DNA of 64,000 bases from Heliobacterium chlorum (lineage in GTDB: Bacteria; Bacillota; Desulfitobacteriia; Heliobacteriales; Heliobacteriaceae): the NCBI RefSeq assembly GCF_014502795.1, contig NZ_JACVHF010000008.1:1-64000 (forward strand). Direction: 5' to 3'. Shown here piece after piece: positions 8,114 through 17,330 of the stretch. The translations under genes and the position numbers were made by a program. Numbering within the stretch: position 1 is the first letter of the stretch; every line of letters starts with the position of its first letter. The notes under the pieces are model-generated. The model had not been told where the DNA came from and made no database searches. It saw nothing but the letters and a program-made list of their open reading frames with translations.

Positions 8114-8142
8114 TTAATACCCTATTCTATTTATGTCGCCAA
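8114..8142 (-). promoter_or_regulatory. Putative promoter of flaG
   Basis: On the minus strand TTGGCG (8142-8137) and TATTAA (8119-8114) are 17 bases apart, about 50 bases before the start codon. I looked for a SigD-type flagellar promoter (TAAA - 15 bases - GCCGATAT) and found only a poor match. Confidence 0.4.
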
Positions 8143-8358
8143 AATCCTTCATTAAGTTTACATTGATTTTTTATACTAAATTCTTGATATATGAGACACA
8201 ATTTGCTGAGCACTGCTCACCATCGAGAGTGCCTGCACTATCGTATCGCTAGCTTTACAGGATCTGTTCACAAAATCTACAAAAGATTTTCATCTTTTTT
8301 TAAGACTTCTACGATAAAATGCTCTTTGAGAAAATCACAAGAACGAAGAGGAAATTCC

Positions 8359-8487
8359 TTGAAAGGCATTCATGAGGTGGCAGGACTTGCGATGATACCT
8401 GCAGTCCTTTTACATTTTGGGTTAAACGCAAAGACACTAGTCGCGGAACTGGGTCTTCGAAAAAGACCGGAACAAGAGGACGAATAA
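8359..8487 (+). CDS. Small hypothetical protein, 42 aa
   Basis: TTG at 8359 is preceded by GAGG with 7 bases of spacing. The product has a hydrophobic centre (VAGLAMIPAVLLHFGLNA) and a charged tail (RKRPEQEDE), so it may associate with the membrane. The same frame stays open further upstream, but that part is AT-rich and looks non-coding. A terminator begins just after the stop. I recognise no family. Confidence 0.4.
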   Translation: MKGIHEVAGLAMIPAVLLHFGLNAKTLVAELGLRKRPEQEDE

Positions 8488-8490
8488 TGC

Positions 8491-8524
8491 AAAAAGCGTG
8501 AGGCAGATGCTTCACGCTTTCTTT
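8491..8524. terminator. Bidirectional terminator; ends the his operon
   Basis: AAAGCGTGA (8493-8501) pairs with TCACGCTTT (8512-8520). A runs precede and T runs follow, so it works on both strands: for the small plus-strand gene and, on the minus strand, for hisIE. Confidence 0.75.
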
Positions 8525-8547
8525 ATGGGCTCTATCTTCCCCGTAGG

Positions 8548-9231
8548 TTATCTTCGTTTCTTTAACTCCTGGGCGATCTCATCTAATTCAATCCCGTGAT
8601 ACCGCATCAACACCAGCAGGTGATACAAGAGATCTGACGTCTCATAGACAATCTCGCCGCGGTCGTTGTTTTTTGAACCGATGATGACCTCGGCTGTCTC
8701 CTCGCCTACCTTTTTTAGGATCTTGTCCTGTCCTTTTGTAAACAGGTAGGTCGTATAGGACCCTTCAGGCATTTCCTTCTGCCGTGAGGCGATGACACGG
8801 GATAGTTCTTCCAGAATCGTCCCGATCTCGGTTGGATCGCCACTATTCTCCGGGATGGCCGCAGTCGTAAATCCGACGGTCTCCCCGGCCTGCCCGCCGA
8901 TAGGGCGAAAACAGGAGAAGGAACCTTCATGGCAGGCAGCGCCAGTCTGTTCGACCTGGAACAGCAAGCAGTCGTGGTCGCAATCGTATTCGAGGGCCAC
9001 CACATTTTGTACGTGACCAGACGTAGCGCCCTTATGCCACAGTTCCTTACGACTGCGACTATAGTAGTGGCATTCGCCTGTTTCCAGTGTCTTTGCAAGC
9101 GATTCTTTGTTCATATAGGCCACCATCAGCACACGGCCGCTTTTCGCATCTTGGATTACGGCTGGGATGAGGCCGTGATGATCATATTTCAGTCCCTCAA
9201 TAAATGCCGGGTCTATGTTCAGTCGCGCCAT
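8548..9231 (-). CDS. hisIE: Bifunctional phosphoribosyl-AMP cyclohydrolase / phosphoribosyl-ATP pyrophosphatase
   Basis: This cytoplasmic enzyme does steps 2 and 3 of histidine synthesis. Residues 1-120 are the HisI cyclohydrolase, with the zinc-site cysteines in YDCDHDC and [12 protein letters not shown]. Residues 130-227 are the HisE pyrophosphatase with its helical acidic motif ([15 protein letters not shown]). The length of 227 matches fused HisIE. It overlaps the end of hisF by 13 bases, which suggests translational coupling, and it is the last gene of the operon. Confidence 0.95.
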   Translation of the reverse strand: MARLNIDPAFIEGLKYDHHGLIPAVIQDAKSGRVLMVAYMNKESLAKTLETGECHYYSRSRKELWHKGATSGHVQNVVALEYDCDHDCLLFQVEQTGAACHEGSFSCFRPIGGQAGETVGFTTAAIPENSGDPTEIGTILEELSRVIASRQKEMPEGSYTTYLFTKGQDKILKKVGEETAEVIIGSKNNDRGEIVYETSDLLYHLLVLMRYHGIELDEIAQELKKRR

Positions 9232-10004
9232 TTTCGCACGTGCACTCCTTTTCCCCGAAGGTACTCTTTGGTTTCGCGAATGGTGTACTCCTTATAGTGG
9301 AAGATGGAGGCGGCCAAGGCGGCATCGGCTTTGCCATCGGTCAACCCCTCGCAGATGTGCTCCAAATTCCCCACTCCGCCCGATGCGATAACCGGTATCG
9401 TTACAGCCTCGCTTACGGCTCGAGTCAAGGGGATGTCGTAACCGTCTTTGGTTCCGTCCTTGTCCATGCTGGTCAACAGGATTTCACCGCAACCCAGTTC
9501 TTCTACCTTACGAGCCCATTCCAGCACGTCGATACCGGTCGGTTTCCGGCCGCCATGGGTGTAGACTTCCCATCCCTCTAAAAGTCGTCCTGCTTCGTCC
9601 CGCCGGCGTCGTGCATCGATAGCTACGACGATACATTGAGAACCGAACTTCCAGGCACTATCCCCGATCAGTTGCGGCGTTTGTACCGCCGATGTGTTTA
9701 GGGAGATTTTGTCGGCGCCTGCCTTCAGCATCTCCCGGATGTCTTCAACTGTTCGCAGCCCGCCGCCGACGGTAAAAGGGATGAAGACCTCTTCCGCCGT
9801 CCGCCGGACCACGTCAAGCATGATGGCTCGTCCGTCAGAGGAAGCGGTAATATCCAAGAAAACCAGTTCATCGGCGCCTTCTTTGTCATATACAGCAGCC
9901 AGCTCTACTGGGTCGCCGGCGTCCCGTAAATTGACAAAATTCGTTCCTTTTACGACGCGTCCCCCATGGACGTCAAGACAAGGGATGATGCGTTTGGCTA
10001 GCAT
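9219..10004 (-). CDS. hisF: Imidazole glycerol phosphate synthase, cyclase subunit
   Basis: HisF uses ammonia passed from HisH to turn PRFAR into IGP and AICAR. The (beta/alpha)8 barrel begins [19 protein letters not shown], with the catalytic Asp of CLDV. The second catalytic Asp is in the VVAIDARR strand. The length of 261 is normal. It overlaps hisA at its start and hisIE at its end. The AICAR it releases feeds the purine pathway, whose genes lie at 49-58 kb. Confidence 0.96.
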   Translation of the reverse strand: MLAKRIIPCLDVHGGRVVKGTNFVNLRDAGDPVELAAVYDKEGADELVFLDITASSDGRAIMLDVVRRTAEEVFIPFTVGGGLRTVEDIREMLKAGADKISLNTSAVQTPQLIGDSAWKFGSQCIVVAIDARRRRDEAGRLLEGWEVYTHGGRKPTGIDVLEWARKVEELGCGEILLTSMDKDGTKDGYDIPLTRAVSEAVTIPVIASGGVGNLEHICEGLTDGKADAALAASIFHYKEYTIRETKEYLRGKGVHVRKWRD

Positions 10005-10735
10005 GCGGCTTCCCCCCTGGAGATCCGGAGCGCTTCAGCCAGATCAATAGAGCCAGTGTAGATGGATTTGCCTAAGATGGCCCCTTCCACACCGTCCTTT
10101 TCCAGTGCAGCGCAAGCTTTGACATCGTCGATGGTGGCGAAACCGCCGGAGGCGATGATCTTCAGTCCTGTTTTACGGGCCAATTCAGCCGTTGATTTCA
10201 AGTTCGGGCCGGCCAAAGTGCCGTCTTTGGAGATGTCCGTATAGATGACGCGGCGAACACCGAGTTTTTTCATGTCCACAGCCAGTTCTAATGCGGTCAC
10301 TTGAGAGGTGCCCGCCCATCCGTCCGTAGCTACCCAACCGTCTCGTGCGTCGAGACCGAGAATGATGCGCTGGCCGTATTCCTTACAAGCGATTTCCATC
10401 ATTTCGGGATTACGGATAGCTGCTGTTCCGAGGATGACTCGGGAAACGCCGAGGCGTAAATATTTATCAATAATGTTCATATCGCGGATGCCGCCGCCCA
10501 ATTGCACACCGACGGTGAGGGCCTGAACGATGGAACGGATGACGTCGAAGTTTTTCGGTTCCCCTTCAAAAGCACCGTCCAAGTCGACGAGGTGAACCAT
10601 TTGGGCCCCTCTAGCCTGCCAGGAAAGGGCTTGAGCCACCGGGTCGTCGTTATATACGGTCGCATCTTCCATTTTGCCTTGGTACAGGCGTACGCAGCGC
10701 CCTTCTTTTAAATCAATGGCCGGAAAAATCAGCAT
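9998..10735 (-). CDS. hisA: ProFAR isomerase (phosphoribosylformimino-AICAR-P isomerase)
   Basis: HisA opens the ProFAR ribose to PRFAR. It is a (beta/alpha)8 barrel homologous to HisF, starting [20 protein letters not shown], with the catalytic Asp in AIDL and a second in the YTDISKDGT strand. The 245 residues are the usual length. It overlaps both hisH and hisF by 7 bases, a sign of a tightly coupled operon. Confidence 0.96.
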   Translation of the reverse strand: MLIFPAIDLKEGRCVRLYQGKMEDATVYNDDPVAQALSWQARGAQMVHLVDLDGAFEGEPKNFDVIRSIVQALTVGVQLGGGIRDMNIIDKYLRLGVSRVILGTAAIRNPEMMEIACKEYGQRIILGLDARDGWVATDGWAGTSQVTALELAVDMKKLGVRRVIYTDISKDGTLAGPNLKSTAELARKTGLKIIASGGFATIDDVKACAALEKDGVEGAILGKSIYTGSIDLAEALRISRGEAAC

Positions 10736-11340
10736 GCTTCCACCTGCTTTCCAAAGTTCCGTAAAATGCGCAGTCCCAAATCGCTCGATTTTTCCGGGTG
10801 AAACTGTGCGCCAAAGACATTATCCCGCCCGGCTACGGCGCAAAAGTCAAAGCCATAATCGGCTGTGGCGATCGTCAATGCTTCCTCACCGGGGTCGACG
10901 AAGTAAGAGTGGACAAAATAAAACTCTGAGCCGGTTTCAATCCCTTCCATGATCGGGTTAACTCGCCGGACAGTCAGTTCGTTCCAGCCCATGTGAGGCA
11001 CTTTCAGTCCCGGAGGCAAACGCCGGACCTGCCCGGGAAAGATGCCAAGTCCTTCGAAATGTCCGCCTTCTTCACTCGCCTCAAACATGAGTTGAAAACC
11101 TAAGCAAATGCCCATAAAAGGTTTCCCAGCAGCGACGATTTCGTGAATCGGTTCAACCATACCGGTTTCACGCAGATTTTCCATGGCGTCGGCAAAGGCT
11201 CCCACACCCGGCAATATGACTGCGGGGGCTTTGCGCACCGCTTCCGGATCGCTGGTGATGTAGCTACTGTATCCGACTTTTTCTAACCCTTTTTGCACGC
11301 TCCGCAAGTTTCCCATTCCATAGTCGATGATGGCGATCAA
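10729..11340 (-). CDS. hisH: Imidazole glycerol phosphate synthase, glutaminase subunit
   Basis: A class I glutamine amidotransferase that supplies ammonia to HisF. The nucleophile Cys lies in GICLGFQLMFE and the catalytic His and Glu in GAQFHPEKSS. The oxyanion strand region reads PGVGAF, as in HisH. 203 residues is standard. The start is a TTG at 11340, behind a G-rich ribosome site. It overlaps hisA. Confidence 0.95.
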   Translation of the reverse strand: MIAIIDYGMGNLRSVQKGLEKVGYSSYITSDPEAVRKAPAVILPGVGAFADAMENLRETGMVEPIHEIVAAGKPFMGICLGFQLMFEASEEGGHFEGLGIFPGQVRRLPPGLKVPHMGWNELTVRRVNPIMEGIETGSEFYFVHSYFVDPGEEALTIATADYGFDFCAVAGRDNVFGAQFHPEKSSDLGLRILRNFGKQVEAC

Positions 11341-11393
11341 AGTGCCCGCCCCCTTTCGGCTTCATGCTTCCTATATGGACTTGTAATTAGATT

Positions 11394-11984
11394 TTATAAT
11401 AGCCCTTTCGTCGACAGCACCCGATCTTTATTTGCGGAATCGATAGACACAGCCTCTTTTAGAGCACGACCAAGAGCTTTGAAGATGGCTTCAATGATAT
11501 GGTGGCCGTTTCCGCCTTCGAGAAGATGGATGTGCAAGTTCATGGCAGCGGTATTGGAGAAAGCCCGGAAAAATTCCTCTACCATCTCCGTCTCCAGTTG
11601 ACCGACTCGCTCTACGGGGATCTTCGCCTTGTAGACGAGAAAGGGCCGGCCGCTTAAATCAAGGCAGACACGAACTAATGTCTCGTCCATGGGCACATAG
11701 GCGTGGCCGTAACGGCGAATGCCTTTTTTGTCCCCCAAGGCTTTTGACAAGGCAGTACCTAGACTGATCCCCAGGTCCTCTACCGTATGGTGAGTGTCGA
11801 CCTCCAGGTCGCCCTTACAGCTTACGGCCAGGTCCAATTGACCGTGCCGGGAGAGCAAGGTGAACATGTGGTCGAGAAAGCCGATGCCAGTCTTCCCCTC
11901 ATAATGACCTTCCCCGTCAAGGTTAAGGTCAATGCTGATTCGGGTCTCTGCCGTATTGCGAACGACCGAGGCGTTGCGGCTCAT
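11394..11984 (-). CDS. hisB: Imidazoleglycerol-phosphate dehydratase
   Basis: The monofunctional IGPD form, about 196 residues, without the phosphatase domain seen in enterobacteria. The manganese-binding histidine motifs are visible: GFLDHM, DTHHTVED and the C-terminal GGNGHHIIEA. I choose ATG at 11984, which shares one base with the hisC stop and lies 8 bases from GGGGGG. A GTG at 11993 would add three residues. Confidence 0.95.
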   Translation of the reverse strand: MSRNASVVRNTAETRISIDLNLDGEGHYEGKTGIGFLDHMFTLLSRHGQLDLAVSCKGDLEVDTHHTVEDLGISLGTALSKALGDKKGIRRYGHAYVPMDETLVRVCLDLSGRPFLVYKAKIPVERVGQLETEMVEEFFRAFSNTAAMNLHIHLLEGGNGHHIIEAIFKALGRALKEAVSIDSANKDRVLSTKGLL

Positions 11985-13105
11985 CAACGCCACCCCCCAG
12001 TCGATGGGTCGGCGAGGTCCTCTAATGCGGCTAAGAGTTTCCTGTTTTCTTCAGGCCGGCCGACGGTGACGCGCAAAGTGCCGTCGAGGCCGGGTCCGCC
12101 GCCTAATTTTCGCACCAGCACACCCCGGTCCATCAGACCTTGGTGAATGTCCGCTGCTCGCCGAACCGGCTCTTCCTTCGTAGACCCAGGCAAACGTAAG
12201 AAGATATAGTTGGCATCCGTAGCAAAGATCTGCCAGGCAAAGCGACCTAGTTCTGCACAGAGGGTCTCCCGCTCGGCCAAAACTTCTTTTACCTGCGCTT
12301 CGAAAGCAGTTCGCTCTTCAATGGCAATCGTAGCCGCCCGCTGGGAGAAGGCATTTACGTTAAAGGGTTGTCTCACCTTGTGGATTTCGTTGATGATTTC
12401 GGCAGACGCTACGGTATAACCGACCCGCAGCCCAGCCAATCCAAAAGCTTTCGAAAAGGTCCGCATGATGACCATATTTGGGAATTCGTCGAGACGCCCC
12501 ATGAGGCTTTTCCCGGCGAATTCGTAATAGGCTTCATCTACAATGACGATTTTGTCGGTTCCCCTGACGACGGCTAGGATGTCTTCTTCGGCGAAACAAT
12601 TGCCGGTCGGGTTGTTGGGGTTGCAGATGATGATCACCCGCGCCTCTTCCCGTGCCGCCGCGGCTAACAGACCTTGGACATCCAGTCGAAAGGTATTACC
12701 CTCTTCGATCAACGGTACATCGATGACAGTCCCGCCCATGAAGCGGGTTGCCATGCTGTACATGACGAAGGTGGGATTGGAGACAACCGTCGCGAGTCCC
12801 GGGCCGCCAAAGGTGAGCAAGACCAACTGGATAGCTTCGTCGGAACCATTGCTGACCAGGATTTCGGCGGCATTACGGCCGGTATATTCACTTAAGGCTT
12901 GACAAAGTTCTTTCGCTTCGCCGTCGGGGTAACGGGTGAATGGATAAAATGCCAGTTCCTGCTGAAGGCGCTCGACATAGCGTTGGGGCCAGGGAAAGGG
13001 GTTCTCGTTGGCATCCACCTTGACCCCTTCCGGGTAGACCTTGGCCTGGTATGGAACAATATCCCGGATGTCTTGCCGCACCCAGCGCAGCGGATCAATC
13101 GTCAT
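11984..13105 (-). CDS. hisC: Histidinol-phosphate aminotransferase
   Basis: A PLP-dependent fold-type I enzyme that transfers the amino group from glutamate to imidazole acetol phosphate. The PLP lysine is in RTFSKAFGLAGLRVGY. The cofactor-contact motifs NPNNPTG and VDEAYYEF are intact. The length of 373 residues is normal. The stop overlaps the hisB start, and about 110 bases separate it from hisD. Confidence 0.95.
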   Translation of the reverse strand: MTIDPLRWVRQDIRDIVPYQAKVYPEGVKVDANENPFPWPQRYVERLQQELAFYPFTRYPDGEAKELCQALSEYTGRNAAEILVSNGSDEAIQLVLLTFGGPGLATVVSNPTFVMYSMATRFMGGTVIDVPLIEEGNTFRLDVQGLLAAAAREEARVIIICNPNNPTGNCFAEEDILAVVRGTDKIVIVDEAYYEFAGKSLMGRLDEFPNMVIMRTFSKAFGLAGLRVGYTVASAEIINEIHKVRQPFNVNAFSQRAATIAIEERTAFEAQVKEVLAERETLCAELGRFAWQIFATDANYIFLRLPGSTKEEPVRRAADIHQGLMDRGVLVRKLGGGPGLDGTLRVTVGRPEENRKLLAALEDLADPSTGGWR

Positions 13106-13215
13106 GCCAACATTCCTCGCTTTCTGATTCTGTACAATTTTGAAAGACTTATTGTCATAAGGCTTTTATTAAAATCTCACGGATATCATCGCATTTATGT
13201 TTGCAAGGATTCCTT

Positions 13216-14496
13216 TTATTTTTTGATTCGTACGGCGACTGCGTTTGCGTGAGCATCCAAACCTTCACATTTGGCTAAGGCGAGAATATCGTCGGCCGTT
13301 TGTTCAAAACGGGCTTTTGAATAGGCGATGACACTCGTCTTTTTCATGAAGGTGTCCACGTTCAGCGGTGAGTAAAAGCGGGCTGTTCCTCCTGTAGGCA
13401 AAACGTGGTTGGGGCCGGCGAAGTAATCACCGACCGGCTCCGGTGAATAGGGACCTAAGAAGATGGCACCCGCCTGGGTAAGTTTACCTAATAAGGCAAA
13501 GGGTTCTTTTGTCAGCACTTCTAAGTGCTCCGGCGCATAGCGGTTTGCCACTTCACAAGCTTCATCCAGGTCTTTGACGACGATGACGGCGCTGTTATCC
13601 TCTAAGGCTTGTTCCATGATCTCCCGGCGGGGCAAGTAATCCATTTGCCGCTGGATTTCCCCTTCGACGGCTCGGGCCAGTATTTCTGAGGGCGTCACCA
13701 GAACCGCTGCTGCCCGCACATCGTGCTCCACCTGAGACAAGAAATCCGCTGCCACATAAGCGGGTGGAGCCGTTTCATCGGCGATAACGAGGATTTCGGA
13801 AGGACCGGCCAACATATCGATATCGACAGTCCCATAGACTTGCTTTTTGGCTAAGGTGACATAGATATTCCCAGGACCGGTGATCTTATCGACGGCTTTC
13901 AAGCCAGCGCCGAAGGCCATCGCGGCTACCGCCTGAGCACCACCCATACGGTAAATCTCGTCGACACCCGCTTCTCGAGCCGCCACCAGGGTATACGGGT
14001 TGATGGAACCGTCTTTTCCCGGCGGTGTAGCCATCACAACCTGGGGAACACCGGCGACCTTAGCAGGCACGGCGTTCATCAATACGGAAGACGGATAAGA
14101 GGCCAAGCCGCCCGGCACATAGGTTCCTACCCGCTCTAGCGGACGGATAAGTTGGCCCAACATGGTTCCATCGGCTTCCGGTTCGATCCAGGAGGGGCGC
14201 AGTTGTTTTTCATGATAGCGCCGGATGTTATCCCGGGCCCGGCGCAATGCAGCGAGCACCTCCGGGTCGACTTTGCTATAGGCTTCATCGATTTCCGCTT
14301 CGGATACTTTGAAGTTTGCCTCGTTTACAGTGGCACCGTCAAAACGCTTTGTATATTCAAAAACAGCCTCGACACCTCGAGTGCGAATCGTCTCGAGAAC
14401 TTGAGCCACTTGGACCGATACGGTCGCATCGTCGAGAGTCTTTTTCTGCAAATAATGATCGGCTTCGTTCGAAGGATAGGTAATCAGGCGCACCAT
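13216..14496 (-). CDS. hisD: Histidinol dehydrogenase
   Basis: Catalyses the last two oxidations, from histidinol to histidine, with NAD and zinc. Family motifs are the VPGGLASYPSSVLMNAVPAK stretch, the GNIYVTLAK loop, GPSEILVIAD, and the zinc/catalytic region SQVEHD and APEHLE. 426 residues is the standard length. It begins a few bases after the hisG stop. Confidence 0.96.
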   Translation of the reverse strand: MVRLITYPSNEADHYLQKKTLDDATVSVQVAQVLETIRTRGVEAVFEYTKRFDGATVNEANFKVSEAEIDEAYSKVDPEVLAALRRARDNIRRYHEKQLRPSWIEPEADGTMLGQLIRPLERVGTYVPGGLASYPSSVLMNAVPAKVAGVPQVVMATPPGKDGSINPYTLVAAREAGVDEIYRMGGAQAVAAMAFGAGLKAVDKITGPGNIYVTLAKKQVYGTVDIDMLAGPSEILVIADETAPPAYVAADFLSQVEHDVRAAAVLVTPSEILARAVEGEIQRQMDYLPRREIMEQALEDNSAVIVVKDLDEACEVANRYAPEHLEVLTKEPFALLGKLTQAGAIFLGPYSPEPVGDYFAGPNHVLPTGGTARFYSPLNVDTFMKKTSVIAYSKARFEQTADDILALAKCEGLDAHANAVAVRIKK

Positions 14497-14499
14497 CGC

Positions 14500-15162
14500 T
14501 TAGTATGTCACCTCTCTGTCTTTGACGAGACTTCGAATCCGTTCCACCACCGGCTGAATACGTTGGTGCTTTAGCCGGTAGGAGACACGGTTGGCGATGA
14601 GTCGTGCCGTCGCATGGAAGATGTCCTCCACGGCTACGAGGTTGTTTTCCTTAAGGGTGCGGCCGGTGGAGACAATATCGATGATCATATCGGCCAAGCC
14701 TACGGCAGGTGCCAATTCAATATTGCCGTGAAGCTTGATAATCTCTACCTGTATGCCTTTTTCGGCGAAAAAGCTTTCGGCCACTTTCGGGAACTTCGTT
14801 GCTACCCGGCGGTGGTTGAACTGGGTCAAGTCGCGGCCTTTCTTGGCCGCCGTCTCCGGTAAAGCGACGACGAAGCGGCAGTGACCGAATTTCAAGTCCA
14901 CCAGTTCCATGATGTCCTTGTCCTGCTCGACGATGGTGTCTTTACCGACGATGCCGATATCGGCGGCACCGTATTCGACAAAGGTGGGGATGTCTGTGGG
15001 CCGGCAAATGATGTAATTCAACCGCTCTTTTTCATGGCGGATCACAAGCTTCCGGCTGTCTTCCGAGAGGTTTTTCGTGCAAAGGCCGGCTTCTTGAAGC
15101 AGCGGAATCGCATCTTCAAAGAGCTTTCCTTTGGGCAGAGCTATGGTAAGCATATCTTTCAT
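14500..15162 (-). CDS. hisG: ATP phosphoribosyltransferase, short form
   Basis: Catalytic subunit for the first step, ATP plus PRPP to phosphoribosyl-ATP. At 220 residues it is the short HisG without the C-terminal histidine-binding domain, so it must work with HisZ, encoded just upstream. The PRPP-binding region reads [15 protein letters not shown]. Feedback by histidine in this form acts through HisZ. It also links this operon to PRPP, the probable ligand of the riboswitch at 57.8 kb. Confidence 0.96.
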   Translation of the reverse strand: MKDMLTIALPKGKLFEDAIPLLQEAGLCTKNLSEDSRKLVIRHEKERLNYIICRPTDIPTFVEYGAADIGIVGKDTIVEQDKDIMELVDLKFGHCRFVVALPETAAKKGRDLTQFNHRRVATKFPKVAESFFAEKGIQVEIIKLHGNIELAPAVGLADMIIDIVSTGRTLKENNLVAVEDIFHATARLIANRVSYRLKHQRIQPVVERIRSLVKDREVTY

Positions 15163-15250
15163 GGGTTCGCCCCCTATCTTTCTTCCGTTGCAAATTCCCT
15201 ACGGACAATTCCGTTTATGTGATGGACTTGGCCTGAAGTGTTCAGAGCAG

Positions 15251-16459
15251 CTACCCTTCAGTTGGGTCGTCGCCGCTTTTGCGGTAAAAAACTACTTCTT
15301 CGATTCCACGCTGAGCAGCATAGGCTTTTAGGCCCTCTTCTTCCAGTTCGAGTACGTCGATCTCAACGGATCGGCCTTCCTGACGCAAGCGGGCAGCGAC
15401 AGCGATGATTTTTTCTGTGTTATCTCCGCCAATTAGCATATCCGGCACCGGAACCGGTTCGGGCTCCCGGGAGCGGGACAAGGCGAGCAGGACGCGATCC
15501 AGGCCGATGGCAAAACCTGTCGCGGGACAATCGAAGCCGACTTGACCGAGCAGTCCGTCATAACGACCGCCGCCGCAGATCGGAAAGCCGAGGCCGACCG
15601 TGTATCCTTCAAAAACAATGCCCGTATAATAGTCGAATCCTCGCAAGACCCCCAGGTCGAGCGCCACATAATCTTCTACACCATACGTTCGCAGCGCATC
15701 ATAGACCTGACGCAAGTTGTTTAAGCCTTGACGAGCCCGTTCATTGACCGCCAGTGGTAACGCTTGTACCAACACTTCTCGTCCACCATGCAGGGTGGGA
15801 AGTTTCAATAGCAATTCTGCTTGGCTTTCGCAGAGACCGTCTTTGGCCAGCATTTCCTCGAGGCTCACAAAGTCCTTTTTGGCGACGAGGCTGCGGACCT
15901 TGGCTTTTTGTTCATCTGATAGAGGAAGTTCCTCCATCAAACCGTTGAAGACCTCAATCTGACCTAAAGATATCTGAAAATCTTCCAAACCCGACTGGCG
16001 CAGCGCTTCGACAGCCAAGGCGATCACTTCCGCATCTGCGAGAGGACCGGGAGCACCGATCAGTTCCACTCCCGCCTGAAAAATCTCCCTTTGACGGCCG
16101 GCCTGGGGATCGTCGTAGCGAAAGACATTGGCCGCGTAGTGAAGACGCAGGGGAAATTGGCTATTTTTGAGCCGCGTGGCCACCACCCTGGCGATAGGTG
16201 TGGTCATCTCAGGCCGCAGAGCCAGGATACGTCCTTGCCGGTCAAAAAATTGAAACATCCGGTCGTCCCGGATCTCTTCCCCTGTGTCGACAGCCAAGGC
16301 GTCCATGTACTCCACGGTAGGCGTAATCACTTCTTGATAACCCCAGGTGGTGAACAAGTCGGTCCATTTGTTTTCTAAAATGCGCTTATTTCGAGCGTCT
16401 CCCGGCAGCAAGTCTCGCATGCCCGCCGGGATTTGAAGCAAGTTTCGATCTTTAGCCAT
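15251..16459 (-). CDS. hisZ: ATP phosphoribosyltransferase regulatory subunit
   Basis: HisZ is a catalytically dead histidyl-tRNA-synthetase paralog that forms an octamer with short HisG and senses histidine. The class II core is visible (MRDLLPGDARN near the start, RPEMTTPIARV, and a motif-3-like region GLGFPICGGGRYDGLLG), while the anticodon domain is absent. I choose ATG at 16459, behind GAGGGG; an ATG at 16471 sits directly on the upstream G-rich site. It is the first enzyme gene of the operon. Confidence 0.93.
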   Translation of the reverse strand: MAKDRNLLQIPAGMRDLLPGDARNKRILENKWTDLFTTWGYQEVITPTVEYMDALAVDTGEEIRDDRMFQFFDRQGRILALRPEMTTPIARVVATRLKNSQFPLRLHYAANVFRYDDPQAGRQREIFQAGVELIGAPGPLADAEVIALAVEALRQSGLEDFQISLGQIEVFNGLMEELPLSDEQKAKVRSLVAKKDFVSLEEMLAKDGLCESQAELLLKLPTLHGGREVLVQALPLAVNERARQGLNNLRQVYDALRTYGVEDYVALDLGVLRGFDYYTGIVFEGYTVGLGFPICGGGRYDGLLGQVGFDCPATGFAIGLDRVLLALSRSREPEPVPVPDMLIGGDNTEKIIAVAARLRQEGRSVEIDVLELEEEGLKAYAAQRGIEEVVFYRKSGDDPTEG

Positions 16460-16532
16460 GTTACCCCTCATCCCCTCTTAACTACTTTATCGATTCATCT
16501 AAGTGAAGTAACGTTGTGATGCACTTAGGGTA

Positions 16533-16856
16533 TCATGGGGTATTTTCGCTGTCAACCGTTTTTTTTCTTTCCTTCAAGCGGTCCAAAATGAGCCGGTAGC
16601 CGTCCGCGCCGTAAACGAGGCAGCGTTTGACCCGAGAGATCGTCGCCGGGCTGGCACCGGTCTTTTCGGCGATATGGGTATAGGTACAGTCCTGTTCCAG
16701 CATTTTGGCGACTTCCATCCGTTGCCCCAGCGCTTTTAACTCAGCGATCGTACAGATATCTTCGAAAAAACGATAACATTCGTCTTCGTTCTCCAGCAAA
16801 AGGATGGCTTCGAAAAGCTTGTCCAAAGCTGGGTCTTTTAGTTTTGACGATGTCAA
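16533..16856 (-). CDS. hisR: YerC/YecD family TrpR-like regulator, probable histidine repressor
   Basis: 107 residues of the TrpR-related YerC/YecD family. It is all helical, with a helix-turn-helix TYTHIAEKTGASPATISRVKRCL near residues 58-80. Comparative genomics in Firmicutes ties this family to histidine genes, where it is called HisR. Here it stands 60-75 bases upstream of hisZ on the same strand, which strongly supports that role. The start is TTG at 16856, behind GGGAG. The operator was not identified; it should lie in 16857-16985. No T-box leader is present, so repression by this protein is the likely control. Confidence 0.85.
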   Translation of the reverse strand: MTSSKLKDPALDKLFEAILLLENEDECYRFFEDICTIAELKALGQRMEVAKMLEQDCTYTHIAEKTGASPATISRVKRCLVYGADGYRLILDRLKERKKTVDSENTP

Positions 16857-16984
16857 AGGACAACTCTCCCACTCTTCAGAATCGGGCTAAATATAAGTTA
16901 ATTCTTGTTTTCTGCTCCATATTCCTTTTTTATGTGGTAAATCGATGAAAAAGCCTATTTAGGGGTAACTATCGTTTCGGACCC

Positions 16985-17013
16985 TTGAGCCCTCAAATTG
17001 TTTCTGCTATACT
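16985..17013 (+). promoter_or_regulatory. Promoter of tatA
   Basis: TTGAGC (16985-16990) and TATACT (17008-17013) are 17 bases apart, about 30 bases before the start codon. Confidence 0.6.
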
Positions 17014-17046
17014 TATACAAATGTCCGACGTCAGGAGGGAGTTACT

Positions 17047-17262
17047 GTGTTCACCTTCGGGTTTATCAACAGCCCACTCCAATGGCTTGTCATTTTAGTC
17101 ATCGTGTTGATTTTCTTTGGCGCTAAACGGTTGCCGGAAATCGGACAAGCTATGGGGAAAAGTATCAAGGAGTTTAAAGACGAGGTGGCTCCCGAAAAAA
17201 CTCCAGGTGATAAAGCGAAAGAAGTGGAAGCCCGGGTCGTTGACAACGAGAAAAAAGAGTAA
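17047..17262 (+). CDS. tatA: TatA/TatE twin-arginine translocase component
   Basis: 71 residues with the TatA layout: a short N-terminal membrane helix (QWLVILVIVLIFFG), the FFGAKRLPEIGQAMGKSIKEFK hinge and amphipathic helix, and a charged tail. TatA oligomers form the conduit for folded, often cofactor-containing proteins. The start is GTG at 17047 with AGGAGGG upstream. No tatC is adjacent, so it pairs with a distant one. It is divergent from the histidine operon and has its own terminator. Confidence 0.93.
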   Translation: MFTFGFINSPLQWLVILVIVLIFFGAKRLPEIGQAMGKSIKEFKDEVAPEKTPGDKAKEVEARVVDNEKKE

Positions 17263-17270
17263 AAGATCAA

Positions 17271-17314
17271 AGATGGCTGTCCCCGCGATCCTTTCGGGGC
17301 AGCCATCTTTTCTT
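17271..17314 (+). terminator. Terminator of tatA
   Basis: AGATGGCTGTCCCCG pairs with CGGGGCAGCCATCT around a short loop and is followed by TTTTCTTT. It directly follows the stop. Confidence 0.9.
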
Positions 17315-17330
17315 TATTCAGTGAACAACC

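Noticed and set aside
8715-9098. Long frames within hisIE and other his genes on both strands
   Set aside because: They lie wholly inside well-supported his genes in other frames, as GC-rich coding DNA often gives; no ribosome sites or family matches.
16857-16985. His T-box or attenuator upstream of the his operon
   Set aside because: No T-box sequence (GGGTGGNACCGCG) and no terminator/antiterminator pair is seen; the regulator gene itself occupies the leader position.
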